Counted from the stretch's first letter, positions 7,855 through 17,534 are shown. The stretch is 64,000 bases of DNA from Paradesertivirga mongoliensis (GCF_024436395.1 NZ_JAFMZO010000002.1:310001-374000), one strand, 5' to 3'. Notes: generated from the sequence alone by a model not told the origin. A program made the numbers and translations.

Positions 7855-9756
7855 ATGAAAGGATTTTGGATTTTTCTTTTTTGCTTCTCTACTACCTTAG
7901 TATACGGGCAGAAAGATTTTAGGTCGGGTAATAAACAGGCTCAGAAATTTTACGAGCAAGCAAGATTTTCGCTATCGGCAAAAGTGTACGATCAGGCATT
8001 GGAAGAGCTGAAAAGCGCTATCAAATTGGATCCAAATTTTGTGGCTGCTTATCAACAAACTGCGGACGTTAACCGGATTTTACAGCGTTATGAAACAGCC
8101 GTTCAGAACTATCGAAAAGTTCTGGAATTAGACCCGGAATTTCATCCTCTTACCTTTATCGGCCTGGCCGAAAGCCTGTTGTTTTCTGGAAAGTATCAGG
8201 AAGCTATACCTCAGTTCAAAAAATACGCAGCTTTTCCCGGTGTCCCGGAAGAAGGTAAAAAACGTGCCGCTAAACTAATTGTAGATTGCGAATTTAGTAT
8301 TGAGGCGTTAAAAAAACCTGTTCCTTTTAATCCCGTTAATCTGGGCCCTTCAATAAACTCAGACAAGGAAGAATACTTGCCTGTTGTTACTGCAGATGAG
8401 GAAACAATCATCTTTACGCGTATGGCCGGAAACAACGAAGATTTTTATACCAGTGCGAAGAAAGACGCGAAATGGACAAAATCTATGTATCTGAGTCCGA
8501 GCATAAACACCAGCATATACAATGAGGGAGCGCAATGTATTTCGCCAGATGGAATGTATCTTTTCTTCACCGGCTGTAATCGCCCAGAGGGCAAAGGACG
8601 TTGCGATATTTATGTCTGCAAACGTGAAGGAAAAGATTGGAGTAAGCCTTTCAACTTAGGAACACCGATCAATACACCGGGATGGGAATCCCAACCGTCT
8701 ATAAGTGCAGATGGCCGCACATTGTACTTTGTGAGCACCAGGCCAGGGGGCTTAGGAGGCTATGATATTTGGAAAACCGAGCTTGGGCCGAACGGTTCCT
8801 GGTCTGAACCACAAAATCTGGGACCAAGCGTTAATACTCCCTACGATGAAATATCGCCGTTCATTCATCACGATAGCAACACGCTTTATTTTGCATCCAA
8901 CGGGTGGCCCGGATTGGGAAATAAAGACCTGTTTATGAGCCGGGTAGACCAATCGGGAAGTTTCACAAAACCGGTAAACCTGGGTTATCCTATCAACACT
9001 CCCGGCGAAGAAAGCGGATTAACTGTTAGCAGTAACGGAAAAACTGCTTTTTTTGCGTCGGATATGAAAGGCGGACAGGGAGGCATGGACATCTATTCTT
9101 TTGAAGTACCTCAGGCGGTCCGCCCGGGTGCGGTTACCTATGTAAAAGGAAAAGTATTCGATGCGAAGACGCAAGAACCACTTGACGCTAATATTAAAAT
9201 TACTGCATTAAAAACTAACGCAATTGCCTTTGAGGATGTTAGCGACTTTGAAAGCGGAGAGTTTTTGGCTGTAATGCAAGCTGGGAAATCATTTGGCTTA
9301 AGTGTTGATAAAAAAGGTTATCTTTTCTATTCCGAAAACTTCTCGTTAGACAAACCTAATGCTGCTGCCAAGCCCTACCTGCTCTCGGTCGGGTTGCAAA
9401 AAATTGAAGTCGGCGGTCTGGTAACATTGAACAATATATTTTTCGCCACCAACAAGTTTGAACTGCTACCCGAGTCAAAAACTGAATTGCAGCAGTTAAT
9501 TAGTTTCCTCAACCTTAATCCAACAGTTTCAATCGAAATTGATGGACACACGGATGATGTGGGAGATGATAAAATAAACCAGGTTCTCTCTGAGAACCGG
9601 GCGAAAACAGTTTACAACTACCTTGTTGACAGTAAAATTGCGACGTCCAGATTGAGCTTTAAAGGTTACGGTGAATCGAAACCTGTTACTGCTAACACCT
9701 CTGCCGAAGGAAGGCAACAAAACCGAAGAACTGAGTTCAGGATTGTAAAAAGGTGA
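7855..9756 (+). CDS. PorE-like TPR / PD40 propeller / OmpA family protein
   Basis: Exported protein of about 633 residues. In order: signal peptide (MKGFWIFLFCFSTTLVYGQ), TPR repeats at about 25-140 (ALEELKSAIKLDPNFVAAYQ, NYRKVLELDPEF), a beta-propeller of PD40/WD40-like blades at about 170-430 (repeated SADGRTLYFVS, SSNGKTAFFAS, GGxGGYDIW), a carboxypeptidase-regulatory-like domain at about 440-500, and a C-terminal OmpA peptidoglycan-binding domain (IEIDGHTDDVGDD, NRRTEFRIV). This is the architecture of PorE, which links the type IX secretion system to peptidoglycan. Bacteroidota carry several paralogues, so identity with PorE is uncertain. A GTG lies directly before the chosen ATG. Confidence 0.8.
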   Translation: MKGFWIFLFCFSTTLVYGQKDFRSGNKQAQKFYEQARFSLSAKVYDQALEELKSAIKLDPNFVAAYQQTADVNRILQRYETAVQNYRKVLELDPEFHPLTFIGLAESLLFSGKYQEAIPQFKKYAAFPGVPEEGKKRAAKLIVDCEFSIEALKKPVPFNPVNLGPSINSDKEEYLPVVTADEETIIFTRMAGNNEDFYTSAKKDAKWTKSMYLSPSINTSIYNEGAQCISPDGMYLFFTGCNRPEGKGRCDIYVCKREGKDWSKPFNLGTPINTPGWESQPSISADGRTLYFVSTRPGGLGGYDIWKTELGPNGSWSEPQNLGPSVNTPYDEISPFIHHDSNTLYFASNGWPGLGNKDLFMSRVDQSGSFTKPVNLGYPINTPGEESGLTVSSNGKTAFFASDMKGGQGGMDIYSFEVPQAVRPGAVTYVKGKVFDAKTQEPLDANIKITALKTNAIAFEDVSDFESGEFLAVMQAGKSFGLSVDKKGYLFYSENFSLDKPNAAAKPYLLSVGLQKIEVGGLVTLNNIFFATNKFELLPESKTELQQLISFLNLNPTVSIEIDGHTDDVGDDKINQVLSENRAKTVYNYLVDSKIATSRLSFKGYGESKPVTANTSAEGRQQNRRTEFRIVKR

Positions 9757-9757
9757 A

Positions 9758-9780
9758 AAATAATCATCGGATGATTATTT
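9758..9780. repeat. Perfect dyad AAATAATCATC-G-GATGATTATTT
   Basis: Perfect inverted repeat with 11-bp arms (9758-9768 and 9770-9780) around a single G, beginning 2 bp after the stop codon of the PorE-like gene and lying between it and the convergent alaS end. A related copy TCATCCGATGA sits at 9795-9805. It could act as a weak bidirectional terminator, or be a member of the dispersed TCATCSGATGA family seen again near 28.8 kb. Confidence 0.6.
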
Positions 9781-9816
9781 GAAAGCTGCCATATTCATCC
9801 GATGACTAACGGGATA

Positions 9817-12444
9817 TTAAACTAAAAACTCCCGCGCTTTGCTTAATGCTCTTTCTAAACCCGAACTCTCTTTACCTCCCGCAGTAGCATAAAAAGGCTG
9901 ACCACCACCACCACCGTTGATTTCCTTTGCCAGAACCCGGATGATATTTCCGGCATGCAAGTCTTTCTGCTCTACAAGGCTTTCAGAAATCATAACCGTT
10001 AACCCTGGTTTTCCTTCAGCGTCTGTGGCTATAACAAGAAACAAATCATCCAGCATATTCTTTAATGAGTAAGCCAGGTTTTTTACCGCTTCCGCGGAAG
10101 CGAGATCTATCTTGGCAGCGATAAAGTTTATTCCGTTGATATTTTCAGCTTTGGCAGCCAGCTCATCTTTCAAGCCCGAAGCCTTTGCCAGAACAGCTTT
10201 CTCAAGCTCTTTCTTAAGTTTAGTATTTTCTTCAAATAAAGCCTCGACAGATTTTACAAGATCTTTCGGATTTTTTAAGAGGCCTTTCAACTCGTTTATG
10301 AGCTTATTTTGCTGGATAATATAAGTTTCGGCAGCTTCGCCTGTAATAGCTTCAATACGCCTCACCCCTGCTGCAACGGCGCTTTCAGAGATTATTTTAA
10401 AATAGCCGATCTGACCAGTCGACTTTACATGGGTACCTCCACAGAGCTCCACAGAAAAGTTTTCATCAAACGTAATCACCCGCACTACATCGCCGTATTT
10501 TTCACCAAAAAGCGCTGTAACACCACGATTAATAGCATCCTGATAAGGAACCCTCCGTTCCTCTTTAAGTTGAATATTTTCGCGAATCTTTTTGTTCACG
10601 ATGGCTTCAACCTTCGCAATCTCGTCATCGCTAAGTTTGGAAAAATGCGCGAAATCAAAACGCAAATAATCCGGGTTAACCAAGGAACCTTTTTGCTGAA
10701 CGTGTGTACCAAGCACCTGACGTAAAGCTGCCTGCAATAAATGAGTTACCGAGTGATTATTTTCCGTTTGTCCACGACGCTGTTTATCAACGATGCTTTT
10801 TACCGGCTGATTAAAGTTAAACCCTTCAGGAATTTCGTCTGTAAAATGAACTATCAGTGCGTTCTCTTTTTTAGTGTCGGTAATTCTGATGGACTCATCG
10901 CCGATTAAAAGGCCTGTATCCCCTACCTGACCACCACTTTCGGCATAAAAAGGAGTTTTATTCAGTACTAACTGATATTGCTCTTTTCCCTTAGCGCTCA
11001 CTTTACGGTACTTTAATATTCGTGATTCTGCTTCAAGTTCATCGTATCCTATAAACTCATTTTCGTCGCCTTCTCCAACAACAACCCAGTCGCCGGTATC
11101 AACAGCAGTGGCGGCACGCGAACGGCTTTTTTGTTGTTCAAGAGCTTTATTGAAACCTTCCATGTCTACCGACAAGCCTTTTTCGCGGGCCATCAGGTCG
11201 GTAAGGTCAATTGGAAAACCGAAAGTATCATATAATTCAAATGCGAACTCGCCGTCTACCGTACCCGATCCGGCAGCATAGCGTTCAAAACGCTGAATAC
11301 CAGTCGCCAGAGTTCTTAAAAACGAAATCTCCTCTTCTAATATTACTTTCTGTACAAAATCCTGCTGCGCTTTAAGCTCTGGAAATACACCGTCAAACTG
11401 GTCTGCAAGAATGGGGACTAGTTTATTAAAAAAAGGCTCCTTGAAATTTAAAAAGGTATAAGCATAGCGAACCGCCCGGCGCAAAATGCGGCGAATTACA
11501 TATCCGGCTTTATTATTTGATGGTAATTGCCCGTCTGCAATTGCAAAAGCTATGGCACGGATATGGTCAGACATCACACGCATAGCGATATCGGTTTTGC
11601 CCGTACTTTCCCCCATATTATAGGGGATGCCGCATTCTTTAGAGATAAATTGAATTAAGGGCTGGAAGGTATCGGTATCATAATTTGAAGATTTTCCCTG
11701 AAGTACGCGCACTAAACGCTCGTGCCCCATACCTGTATCTACATGTTGCGCAGGCAAAAGTTGCAGCGAACCGTCTTTCAGGCGATTAAACTGCATAAAT
11801 ACATTGTTCCAGATTTCAATAACCTGCGGATCATCATTATTTACCAATGTCTTACCATCAACTGTGTTCCGTTGCTCATCGCTGCGGCAATCCACATGAA
11901 TTTCAGAACAAGGGCCACAAGGGCCAGTGTCGCCCATTTCCCAGAAGTTATCTTTTTTATTCCCTAACAGGATTCGGTCTTCTGCGATCCATCTTTTCCA
12001 GAAATCATAGGCTTCCTGATCTTTAGGCAAGCCCTCTTTTTCATCTCCTTCAAAAACGGTTACATACAAACGGTCTTTAGGGATACCCAACACATCGGTT
12101 AACAGTTCCCAGCTCCAGGCGATAGCTTCTTCTTTAAAATAGTCGCCAAAGCTCCAGTTGCCAAGCATCTCGAACATGGTATGATGATAAGTATCGATAC
12201 CAACCTCTTCTAAATCGTTATGTTTTCCGGATACACGGAGACATCGCTGAGTATCGGCTACGCGCGGATATTTAACCGGCGCTTCCCCCAAAAAGACATC
12301 TTTAAACTGATTCATTCCTGCGTTAGTAAACATCAGTGTAGGATCGTTCTTTACCACGATAGGCGCAGAAGGAACTATCTGGTGTCCTTTACTTGCAAAA
12401 AAGTCTAAAAAAGCTTTCCGTATCTCGTTCGTTGTCATCATCAA
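9817..12444 (-). CDS. alaS: Alanine--tRNA ligase
   Basis: Cytoplasmic class II aminoacyl-tRNA synthetase of 875 residues, full length. The catalytic domain at the N-terminus has FFASKGHQIVPSAPIV, TNAGMNQFKDVFLG and QRCLRVSGKHNDLEEVG. The editing domain has the zinc-binding NHSVTHLLQAALR (HxxxH) and VELCGGTHVKSTG motifs. The C-terminal oligomerisation and tRNA-binding domain ends with GGGGGQPFYATAGG. It starts with three consecutive ATG codons, so the exact start may be 3 or 6 bases further in. It is convergent with the PorE-like gene, and a -7 like element sits just upstream of the start. Confidence 0.97.
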   Translation of the reverse strand: MMMTTNEIRKAFLDFFASKGHQIVPSAPIVVKNDPTLMFTNAGMNQFKDVFLGEAPVKYPRVADTQRCLRVSGKHNDLEEVGIDTYHHTMFEMLGNWSFGDYFKEEAIAWSWELLTDVLGIPKDRLYVTVFEGDEKEGLPKDQEAYDFWKRWIAEDRILLGNKKDNFWEMGDTGPCGPCSEIHVDCRSDEQRNTVDGKTLVNNDDPQVIEIWNNVFMQFNRLKDGSLQLLPAQHVDTGMGHERLVRVLQGKSSNYDTDTFQPLIQFISKECGIPYNMGESTGKTDIAMRVMSDHIRAIAFAIADGQLPSNNKAGYVIRRILRRAVRYAYTFLNFKEPFFNKLVPILADQFDGVFPELKAQQDFVQKVILEEEISFLRTLATGIQRFERYAAGSGTVDGEFAFELYDTFGFPIDLTDLMAREKGLSVDMEGFNKALEQQKSRSRAATAVDTGDWVVVGEGDENEFIGYDELEAESRILKYRKVSAKGKEQYQLVLNKTPFYAESGGQVGDTGLLIGDESIRITDTKKENALIVHFTDEIPEGFNFNQPVKSIVDKQRRGQTENNHSVTHLLQAALRQVLGTHVQQKGSLVNPDYLRFDFAHFSKLSDDEIAKVEAIVNKKIRENIQLKEERRVPYQDAINRGVTALFGEKYGDVVRVITFDENFSVELCGGTHVKSTGQIGYFKIISESAVAAGVRRIEAITGEAAETYIIQQNKLINELKGLLKNPKDLVKSVEALFEENTKLKKELEKAVLAKASGLKDELAAKAENINGINFIAAKIDLASAEAVKNLAYSLKNMLDDLFLVIATDAEGKPGLTVMISESLVEQKDLHAGNIIRVLAKEINGGGGGQPFYATAGGKESSGLERALSKAREFLV

Positions 12445-12457
12445 AATATTGAGTGTG

Positions 12458-12465
12458 CAAAGTTA
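12458..12465 (-). promoter_or_regulatory. Candidate -7 element for alaS
   Basis: On the minus strand the bases read TAACTTTG, a full match to the Bacteroidota -7 consensus TAnnTTTG, 13 bp before the first ATG. I do not see a good TTTG -33 box at the expected distance, so the call is tentative and implies a very short leader. A separate dyad ATTCCC / GGGAAT lies further upstream at 12501-12518. Confidence 0.35.
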
Positions 12466-12581
12466 ACAGGAGATTTGAGATTTTTTGACTGAGATTGAAC
12501 ATTCCCAAAACAGGGAATTGGAGGCCACACTCAGCCTTTCGCCGGGTGAGAGCCCCGCAGAGAAAACAAGAAACTTAGATG

Positions 12582-14063
12582 CTAAACAGGCAGATTAGAG
12601 TCGCTGGGTTCGTTTCTTGAAAGTTGTGTTTCATCAACCCGTCCTTGCGAAGCGTTGAACATTTTTATAGAGGGTAAACTAAACCAAAACGTGCTTCCCT
12701 GCCCCATCTCACTCTCGGCGCCAATTCGGCCTCCGTGGTTCTCAATTATTTCTTTGCAGATATATAATCCGAGTCCGAGTCCCTGAGCCGTGTGGTTTGT
12801 TTCCTCAATGCGATAAAAGCGATCAAAAAGGAAGGGCAGCTTACTTTTAGCAATCCCAGGACCAAAGTCTTTTATACAAACTTTAACCTGATTTGCTTCG
12901 ATCTCAGACCAGATATGTACTTCCTTACCTTCCGGCGAATATTTAGCAGCATTTGATAGAAAATTGTCTATCACCTGGTAAATCCGGGTAGGGTCGGCAT
13001 TTACGAATACCTCGCCAAAATCGTTAATTATGTATGCATGCGTTGAAGTTTGAGTTGTCTCCTGAATAACTTCCTTCACCAGTTCATTTAACAAGAATGG
13101 CTTTTTAGTGATTGTTAATTTTCCACTTTGTATCCGGGTAACATCCAAAAGTTCATTTACCAATCCTGTTAACCTGTTGACCTGTTTATTAGCGTTCACA
13201 ACAAAAGGATGCATTTGCTTACTTTCTTCGGATTGCTTTGAAAAGCGCTCCAAAATCTGCAGCGACGCTTTCATACTGGTGAGAGGAGTTTTCAGCTCAT
13301 GAGATGCAATGCTCATGAACTCGTCTTTAGCGTTATTCTGGGCGATAATCAAACGCCTTGACTCCTCCAGCTGCTTAAATGTATTCCTTGCGAAGATTCC
13401 TGTAGAGAACAAGATCATCAAGATTAAGAAGATATTGGTAATTGTTAAGGTTCTTGCAATCACTCTTGACGCTTCACCTAAAATCGAAGTAAATGCCTGT
13501 TGGTTGTAGGTGAGTCGCCTGTTAATTGTATTCACCTTTAATATCAGAGCTGTTTTGACGGATGGGTTCAGTTGCTGGCTTTTTAAATTGTAGATAAACT
13601 GACCTATTTTGTCAAGCTCGGCAATATCTCTGTCACCTTCTTCCCATTTTTGGAGCACATTTTTAAAAAAAGAAAATTGTTGGAAGTTCCTGAACATCCA
13701 GATCATGTTCTTAATATCATCCGGATGATTACGCCCCTGTAAAGCTGCGCGAATGATCACATCATCATCTTCACTGTCGGCCTGCAAAGCAACCCTGGCC
13801 AGACTATCGCCGATAGGAACCTTTATTTCTTCCTTGAACAGATCGTAAGATCGCTTGTCCGACGTTTGAATAAAATCGATAAGGTAGCGAGTTGCCTCTT
13901 TTTGGGCTTTAGAGTATTCGGATTCACCATTAACATAGGCCCTTATAGACGACAGAATTTTAATAGAATAAAAATTCAAACTTATAATCACCACCGACGA
14001 AAACAGAATGATGGCTGCAATTCTAAAAATATACCTGCGGTGATATGCTGAGAATGCATTCAT
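12582..14063 (-). CDS. Membrane sensor histidine kinase (orphan)
   Basis: Inner-membrane two-component kinase of 493 residues. Transmembrane helices at about 11-33 and 206-226 flank a mostly helical periplasmic domain of about 170 residues. The cytoplasmic part has HisKA with phospho-accepting His255 (ASHELKTPLTSMK) and an HATPase domain with N box near 367-375 (DNFLSNAAKYS), G1 at 399-403 (DFGPGI), the F box, and G2 near 428-433 (GLGLGLYI). There is little room for a HAMP domain between the second helix and HisKA. No response regulator is adjacent. The stop lies 137 bp before alaS on the same strand, and the signal sensed is unknown. Confidence 0.9.
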   Translation of the reverse strand: MNAFSAYHRRYIFRIAAIILFSSVVIISLNFYSIKILSSIRAYVNGESEYSKAQKEATRYLIDFIQTSDKRSYDLFKEEIKVPIGDSLARVALQADSEDDDVIIRAALQGRNHPDDIKNMIWMFRNFQQFSFFKNVLQKWEEGDRDIAELDKIGQFIYNLKSQQLNPSVKTALILKVNTINRRLTYNQQAFTSILGEASRVIARTLTITNIFLILMILFSTGIFARNTFKQLEESRRLIIAQNNAKDEFMSIASHELKTPLTSMKASLQILERFSKQSEESKQMHPFVVNANKQVNRLTGLVNELLDVTRIQSGKLTITKKPFLLNELVKEVIQETTQTSTHAYIINDFGEVFVNADPTRIYQVIDNFLSNAAKYSPEGKEVHIWSEIEANQVKVCIKDFGPGIAKSKLPFLFDRFYRIEETNHTAQGLGLGLYICKEIIENHGGRIGAESEMGQGSTFWFSLPSIKMFNASQGRVDETQLSRNEPSDSNLPV

Positions 14064-14141
14064 AGTTAGAGAGCTTAGTCCGTTGTTATACGGTCATATG
14101 CTGATGGGGTTTCCATTATTGCATAATCCAAAGAGATCAGG

Positions 14142-14816
14142 TTAAAGTCCGTCATCTTTCAAAGCAATTAATTTGAATACATAACTGTATTTCATACGTA
14201 GCCTAATCGTGTTTCCTTTAAAATCGGGCGCATTTATTTGAGAAAAATCGTCGGTAAGCAATATACCAGATCCGTAAATAGTTTTCCCGGGAGCGAAATG
14301 CTTATCGTTTAATACGAGTGAAGCAGTGGCATTTAATTGCAGGGCTTTTGCGTCGGGCATCGATTGATTGACAGCAAATACGCGACCTTCTTTTTCCCAT
14401 GCGGTATAGGTAGAGCTTGCATGGTTGTTGGTTATTTTATGCTTAATCTCATCGCCCATCATAAACCAGGGTGATACCGAGATCGTTAAAGAATCGCCGC
14501 TTGCCTTGGCTCTTCCCACCATCAAATCCGGCACAAGAACTTTTTCGGGAACATATCCGGAAAGTAATGTATCTCTGCGAACACCGCCTGTAAAGTCTTG
14601 TTTATTTAATGTATCCAGCTTAAAGCCAGTTAAAAGAACCACTCCCCGCATTTTGTTCTCTGGGTTATTCACCATTTTTTGTAAGCGCGGATCTAAACGA
14701 TTGAATACGCTATCATAAGAACTTATCACTGCAGGGCTGTAACTAACCTGGCCGAAAGCGGAAAGTCCACAAACTGTCAGGTACAAAGAAAAAATCAAAT
14801 GGATAATACATTTCAT
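14142..14816 (-). CDS. Secreted hypothetical protein
   Basis: About 224 residues from the start chosen at 14816, where MKCIIHLIFSLYLTVCGLSAFGQ makes a proper signal peptide; an earlier ATG at 14846 would add ten residues in front of it. The mature protein is beta-rich, with segments RGVVLLTGFKLDTLNKQ, DSLTISVSPWFMMGDEI and a closing RLRMKYSYVFKLIALKDDG. I do not recognise the family. The lack of a lipobox or barrel signature suggests a soluble periplasmic or surface protein. It lies 78 bp upstream of the sensor kinase on the same strand, so a link to that kinase's periplasmic domain is possible but unproven. Confidence 0.6.
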   Translation of the reverse strand: MKCIIHLIFSLYLTVCGLSAFGQVSYSPAVISSYDSVFNRLDPRLQKMVNNPENKMRGVVLLTGFKLDTLNKQDFTGGVRRDTLLSGYVPEKVLVPDLMVGRAKASGDSLTISVSPWFMMGDEIKHKITNNHASSTYTAWEKEGRVFAVNQSMPDAKALQLNATASLVLNDKHFAPGKTIYGSGILLTDDFSQINAPDFKGNTIRLRMKYSYVFKLIALKDDGL

Positions 14817-14901
14817 AGAGATTTCATGAAGAACTTGTAGTTTCATGACAAAACTACAGTAATAACATTAATCTATAGTAAATGTTTTTAACAGGCGTAA
14901 T

Positions 14902-15270
14902 TCACAAAGTATATTTGCTCAGGATCTGATAAATCTCATTTATGCCGCTGCAACCTTTAAACTCTTTGCGAATAGCCAGGGTTTCGTCTTTGAGCCAGAT
15001 TTTAAGATCGGCGTCTTCATCAAGTAAACCCTTGCTTTCCTTTGAAAATTTTCGAATACTCGAGTATGGAATGGTGGTATACTCAACTCTTGAATTCTTT
15101 GTCTGACAAATGAGGATAAGGCGCTTGTTTGTAAGGATAAATTTATCAGCAGCCAGTTTATACGCTTTCTCAACAAACTCGCCTTCAACCAAAATCAATC
15201 CGTATTCCAGCGAAATTTGTTTCAATGAAACTTCTGTAGGATGACTTAAAAAACCGTTAAAAAGTCCCAT
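14902..15270 (-). CDS. Bacterial PH-domain protein
   Basis: Cytoplasmic protein of 122 residues that fits the bPH_1 (YvbH-like pleckstrin homology) family: LVEGEFVEKAYKLAADKFILTNKRLILICQ followed by VEYTTIPYSSIRKFSKESKG, a DADLKIWLKDE strand and a C-terminal helix INEIYQILSKY. These stand-alone PH domains have unknown partners and do not necessarily bind phosphoinositides. No other domain is present. It lies 85 bp upstream of the secreted protein gene and is transcribed in the same direction. Confidence 0.75.
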   Translation of the reverse strand: MGLFNGFLSHPTEVSLKQISLEYGLILVEGEFVEKAYKLAADKFILTNKRLILICQTKNSRVEYTTIPYSSIRKFSKESKGLLDEDADLKIWLKDETLAIRKEFKGCSGINEIYQILSKYTL

Positions 15271-15537
15271 AGTAAATGTATTAATGTAAAACTATAACCC
15301 AGCGACACAAATCGACATCGAGCAATTCTATATTTACAAGTGTAAAGCAGCTTGATGAAGCTAAGATGAAGATTTCCAATTATTTAATTTTTCTAAACCT
15401 AATAAACACTGGTAATCCGAAATACTTAAAAAAAAGCGTCTCCGGATGTATCTTAATTCAGCGCAGAAGCGTATACATCGTCTGTTGTTAAGGATGATCT
15501 TTTCATCCACATCAGCGTTCAAAACATATATACACAC

Positions 15538-15783
15538 ATGGTAGTAGTAGCTTTAACAAAACTTAACCCTATTACATTGCGCTCCATTGAAGTTAAGAAT
15601 AGATATGAAGCATATGATTTATACTCACAAAACCCCAATTATATCATTGCATTCGTAAACAACAATGAGATCACTATTCTTGGGAGCAAAGCTCAAAAGG
15701 ATTCGCAATACCAGGTCCTGCTAGAGCACGGCTATATTTTCAAAGGGCGTAAAGTGAAATACATGTGCGACGAATTAGTATAA
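15538..15783 (+). CDS. Small hypothetical protein
   Basis: 81 residues, basic and without signal peptide or membrane segment: it opens MVVVALTKLNPITLRSIEV and contains NYIIAFVNNNEITILGS and HGYIFKGRKVKYMCDEL. The mix of short strands suggests a small alpha/beta protein. I do not recognise a family. It is preceded by 267 bp without another gene, shared with the divergent PH-domain gene, and followed 92 bp later by the GH43-like gene on the same strand. The clean codon pattern supports a real gene, but short length leaves doubt. Confidence 0.55.
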   Translation: MVVVALTKLNPITLRSIEVKNRYEAYDLYSQNPNYIIAFVNNNEITILGSKAQKDSQYQVLLEHGYIFKGRKVKYMCDELV

Positions 15784-15875
15784 GGCTTTATTCCTGATTC
15801 TCAGTTGCGCAAAGCAATTTTCATAGTCCGGGTATAACAAGCTCCTTCAATTCTTGTTATACGGACAGTGAGACT

Positions 15876-17342
15876 ATGAAACAAACGCCCATTCTTAGCA
15901 ATCAACAACAATTTGAGCTTAGTTCAGATCAAAGCTTGCCATGCACTTTTAATATCGCCCTATACGAGGTTGGGGGCAAACAATCCGAATGCCTATTTAA
16001 GGTTAGCGGGCAAGATACTCAGGGCGCAAAAAAAACGGTATTATATACCTTAGCCGACCGCGAGCATCATTCATACCTCGACCTTTTTGCAAAACTATCC
16101 CGCGACTTTGGATTGCGGGTTCCTCAAAATCGCATAAAAACTATACCCATCTCGCCCTCTTTCGAAACGGCATACAATGAAATATTAACCGAGAATATCC
16201 ATCCTGACATACTTTATGGTTACGGGGATCCGGCCGTGATCCGCGTCGACAGGAACACTCAAACAATCTACTATTTGCTGGCAACATCAAACGACGCTCC
16301 TCATTCATTCCCTTTGTTACGGTCTTCAGACCTGAAAGACTGGCAATTTGTTGACTTTATTTTCCCTGAAGGCAAAAAACCCCATTGGGCCGCAGATGGC
16401 GAGTCGGCGAGCGATTATTGGGCAGCGGAGATGCATCAAATTGGCGATGAGTTTCGGATCTATTATGTCGCACGTGAGAATGAGAACGCTGAATTGTGTA
16501 TTGGCATGGTATCCTCTGTATCTCCCGAAGGCCCGTTTGTATCCTGTAAAGAGCCCGTCTTAAAAGGAAACATCATCGACCCGCATATATTTGTTCAAAG
16601 TGCGGAAATGGTTTACTTATACTGGAAGGAAGACAATAACGATGTATGGCCTGGAAAGCTTATCGAACTTTTGAACGATCGTCCTCACCTAACCTCTATT
16701 TTATTTGAACACGAAGAAGACCGGCGAACCGCCAGCTTTGTACAAACTTTATGGCCCTGGATAGAAACCTTGCCCCCAATGGAACGATTTCAGGCGATGC
16801 AGGTGCTGATTGAGGTGATCATTTCAAATTTTGCGTCATTTTACACCCGATTATCAGAACAAATGAAAACTGAGGATGAACGTTCGCAAAAACAAATCAC
16901 TGAAGTGTTGAAATACATGAAAACCCCTATGTATGCTCAACAACTATCTGCAGATGGACAACATCTTGTTGGACAGCCAACTAAAATACTGGAAAACGAC
17001 TTACCCTGGGAGGCTCACCTTGTAGAGGGAATGTGGGTTACCGAGCATAACGACACCTTTTATCTGTTTTATGCCGGAAATGACTTTTCTACCGATCAAT
17101 ATGGAATTGGGGTGGCGGTGTCGAAATCTCCTCTGGGACCGTTTACTAAAATGCATGAGCCGTTTTTAAAATCGACTGCTGATTGGTGGGCCCCCGGACA
17201 TCCTTCTGTCGTTATGGATACGGAAGGTAAATATCACATGTTTCTGCACGCCTATTTTCCCGGCAAGGCTGGATATAAAGAGTTTCGTGCGTTACTATCT
17301 GTTCCAATGATTTTCGAAGAAGACAAAGTACGCGTTGGTTAA
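15876..17342 (+). CDS. GH43-like five-bladed propeller protein with a helical insertion, no signal peptide
   Basis: 488 residues. The region from about 105 onward resembles glycoside hydrolase family 43. The usual catalytic triad can be placed at Asp118 (YGDPAVIR, base), Asp235 (IIDPHIFV, pKa modulator) and Glu384 (HLVEGMWV, acid). Two features are unusual. An N-terminal domain of about 100 residues precedes the propeller, and an insertion at about 275-352 between propeller blades is rich in helix-forming residues (MERFQAMQVLIEVIISNF, MKTEDERSQKQITEVLKYM). There is no signal peptide, so it is probably cytoplasmic, unlike most GH43 enzymes of this phylum. The substrate is unknown. Confidence 0.7.
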   Translation: MKQTPILSNQQQFELSSDQSLPCTFNIALYEVGGKQSECLFKVSGQDTQGAKKTVLYTLADREHHSYLDLFAKLSRDFGLRVPQNRIKTIPISPSFETAYNEILTENIHPDILYGYGDPAVIRVDRNTQTIYYLLATSNDAPHSFPLLRSSDLKDWQFVDFIFPEGKKPHWAADGESASDYWAAEMHQIGDEFRIYYVARENENAELCIGMVSSVSPEGPFVSCKEPVLKGNIIDPHIFVQSAEMVYLYWKEDNNDVWPGKLIELLNDRPHLTSILFEHEEDRRTASFVQTLWPWIETLPPMERFQAMQVLIEVIISNFASFYTRLSEQMKTEDERSQKQITEVLKYMKTPMYAQQLSADGQHLVGQPTKILENDLPWEAHLVEGMWVTEHNDTFYLFYAGNDFSTDQYGIGVAVSKSPLGPFTKMHEPFLKSTADWWAPGHPSVVMDTEGKYHMFLHAYFPGKAGYKEFRALLSVPMIFEEDKVRVG

Positions 17343-17534
17343 AGATCTTTTAATGCATGGCAGGGGAAAGCTGTAAATCAGGCCTTTTGCATCTAGGTCT
17401 ACAATTGCACCCTCATCATACGAGGCTGTTAATGAATTTTTCTTTCATTTAGATTTAATTGGCTGGTTAAACAAAGGGAATAATTAAATATTTTGTATAT
17501 CAAACCGTTAGTAAGTTTACATTAATTGAATTTT

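Noticed and set aside
12445-12581. A T-box or attenuator before alaS
   Set aside because: T-boxes are restricted to other phyla, and the dyad ATTCCC/GGGAAT here is too small to support an attenuator.
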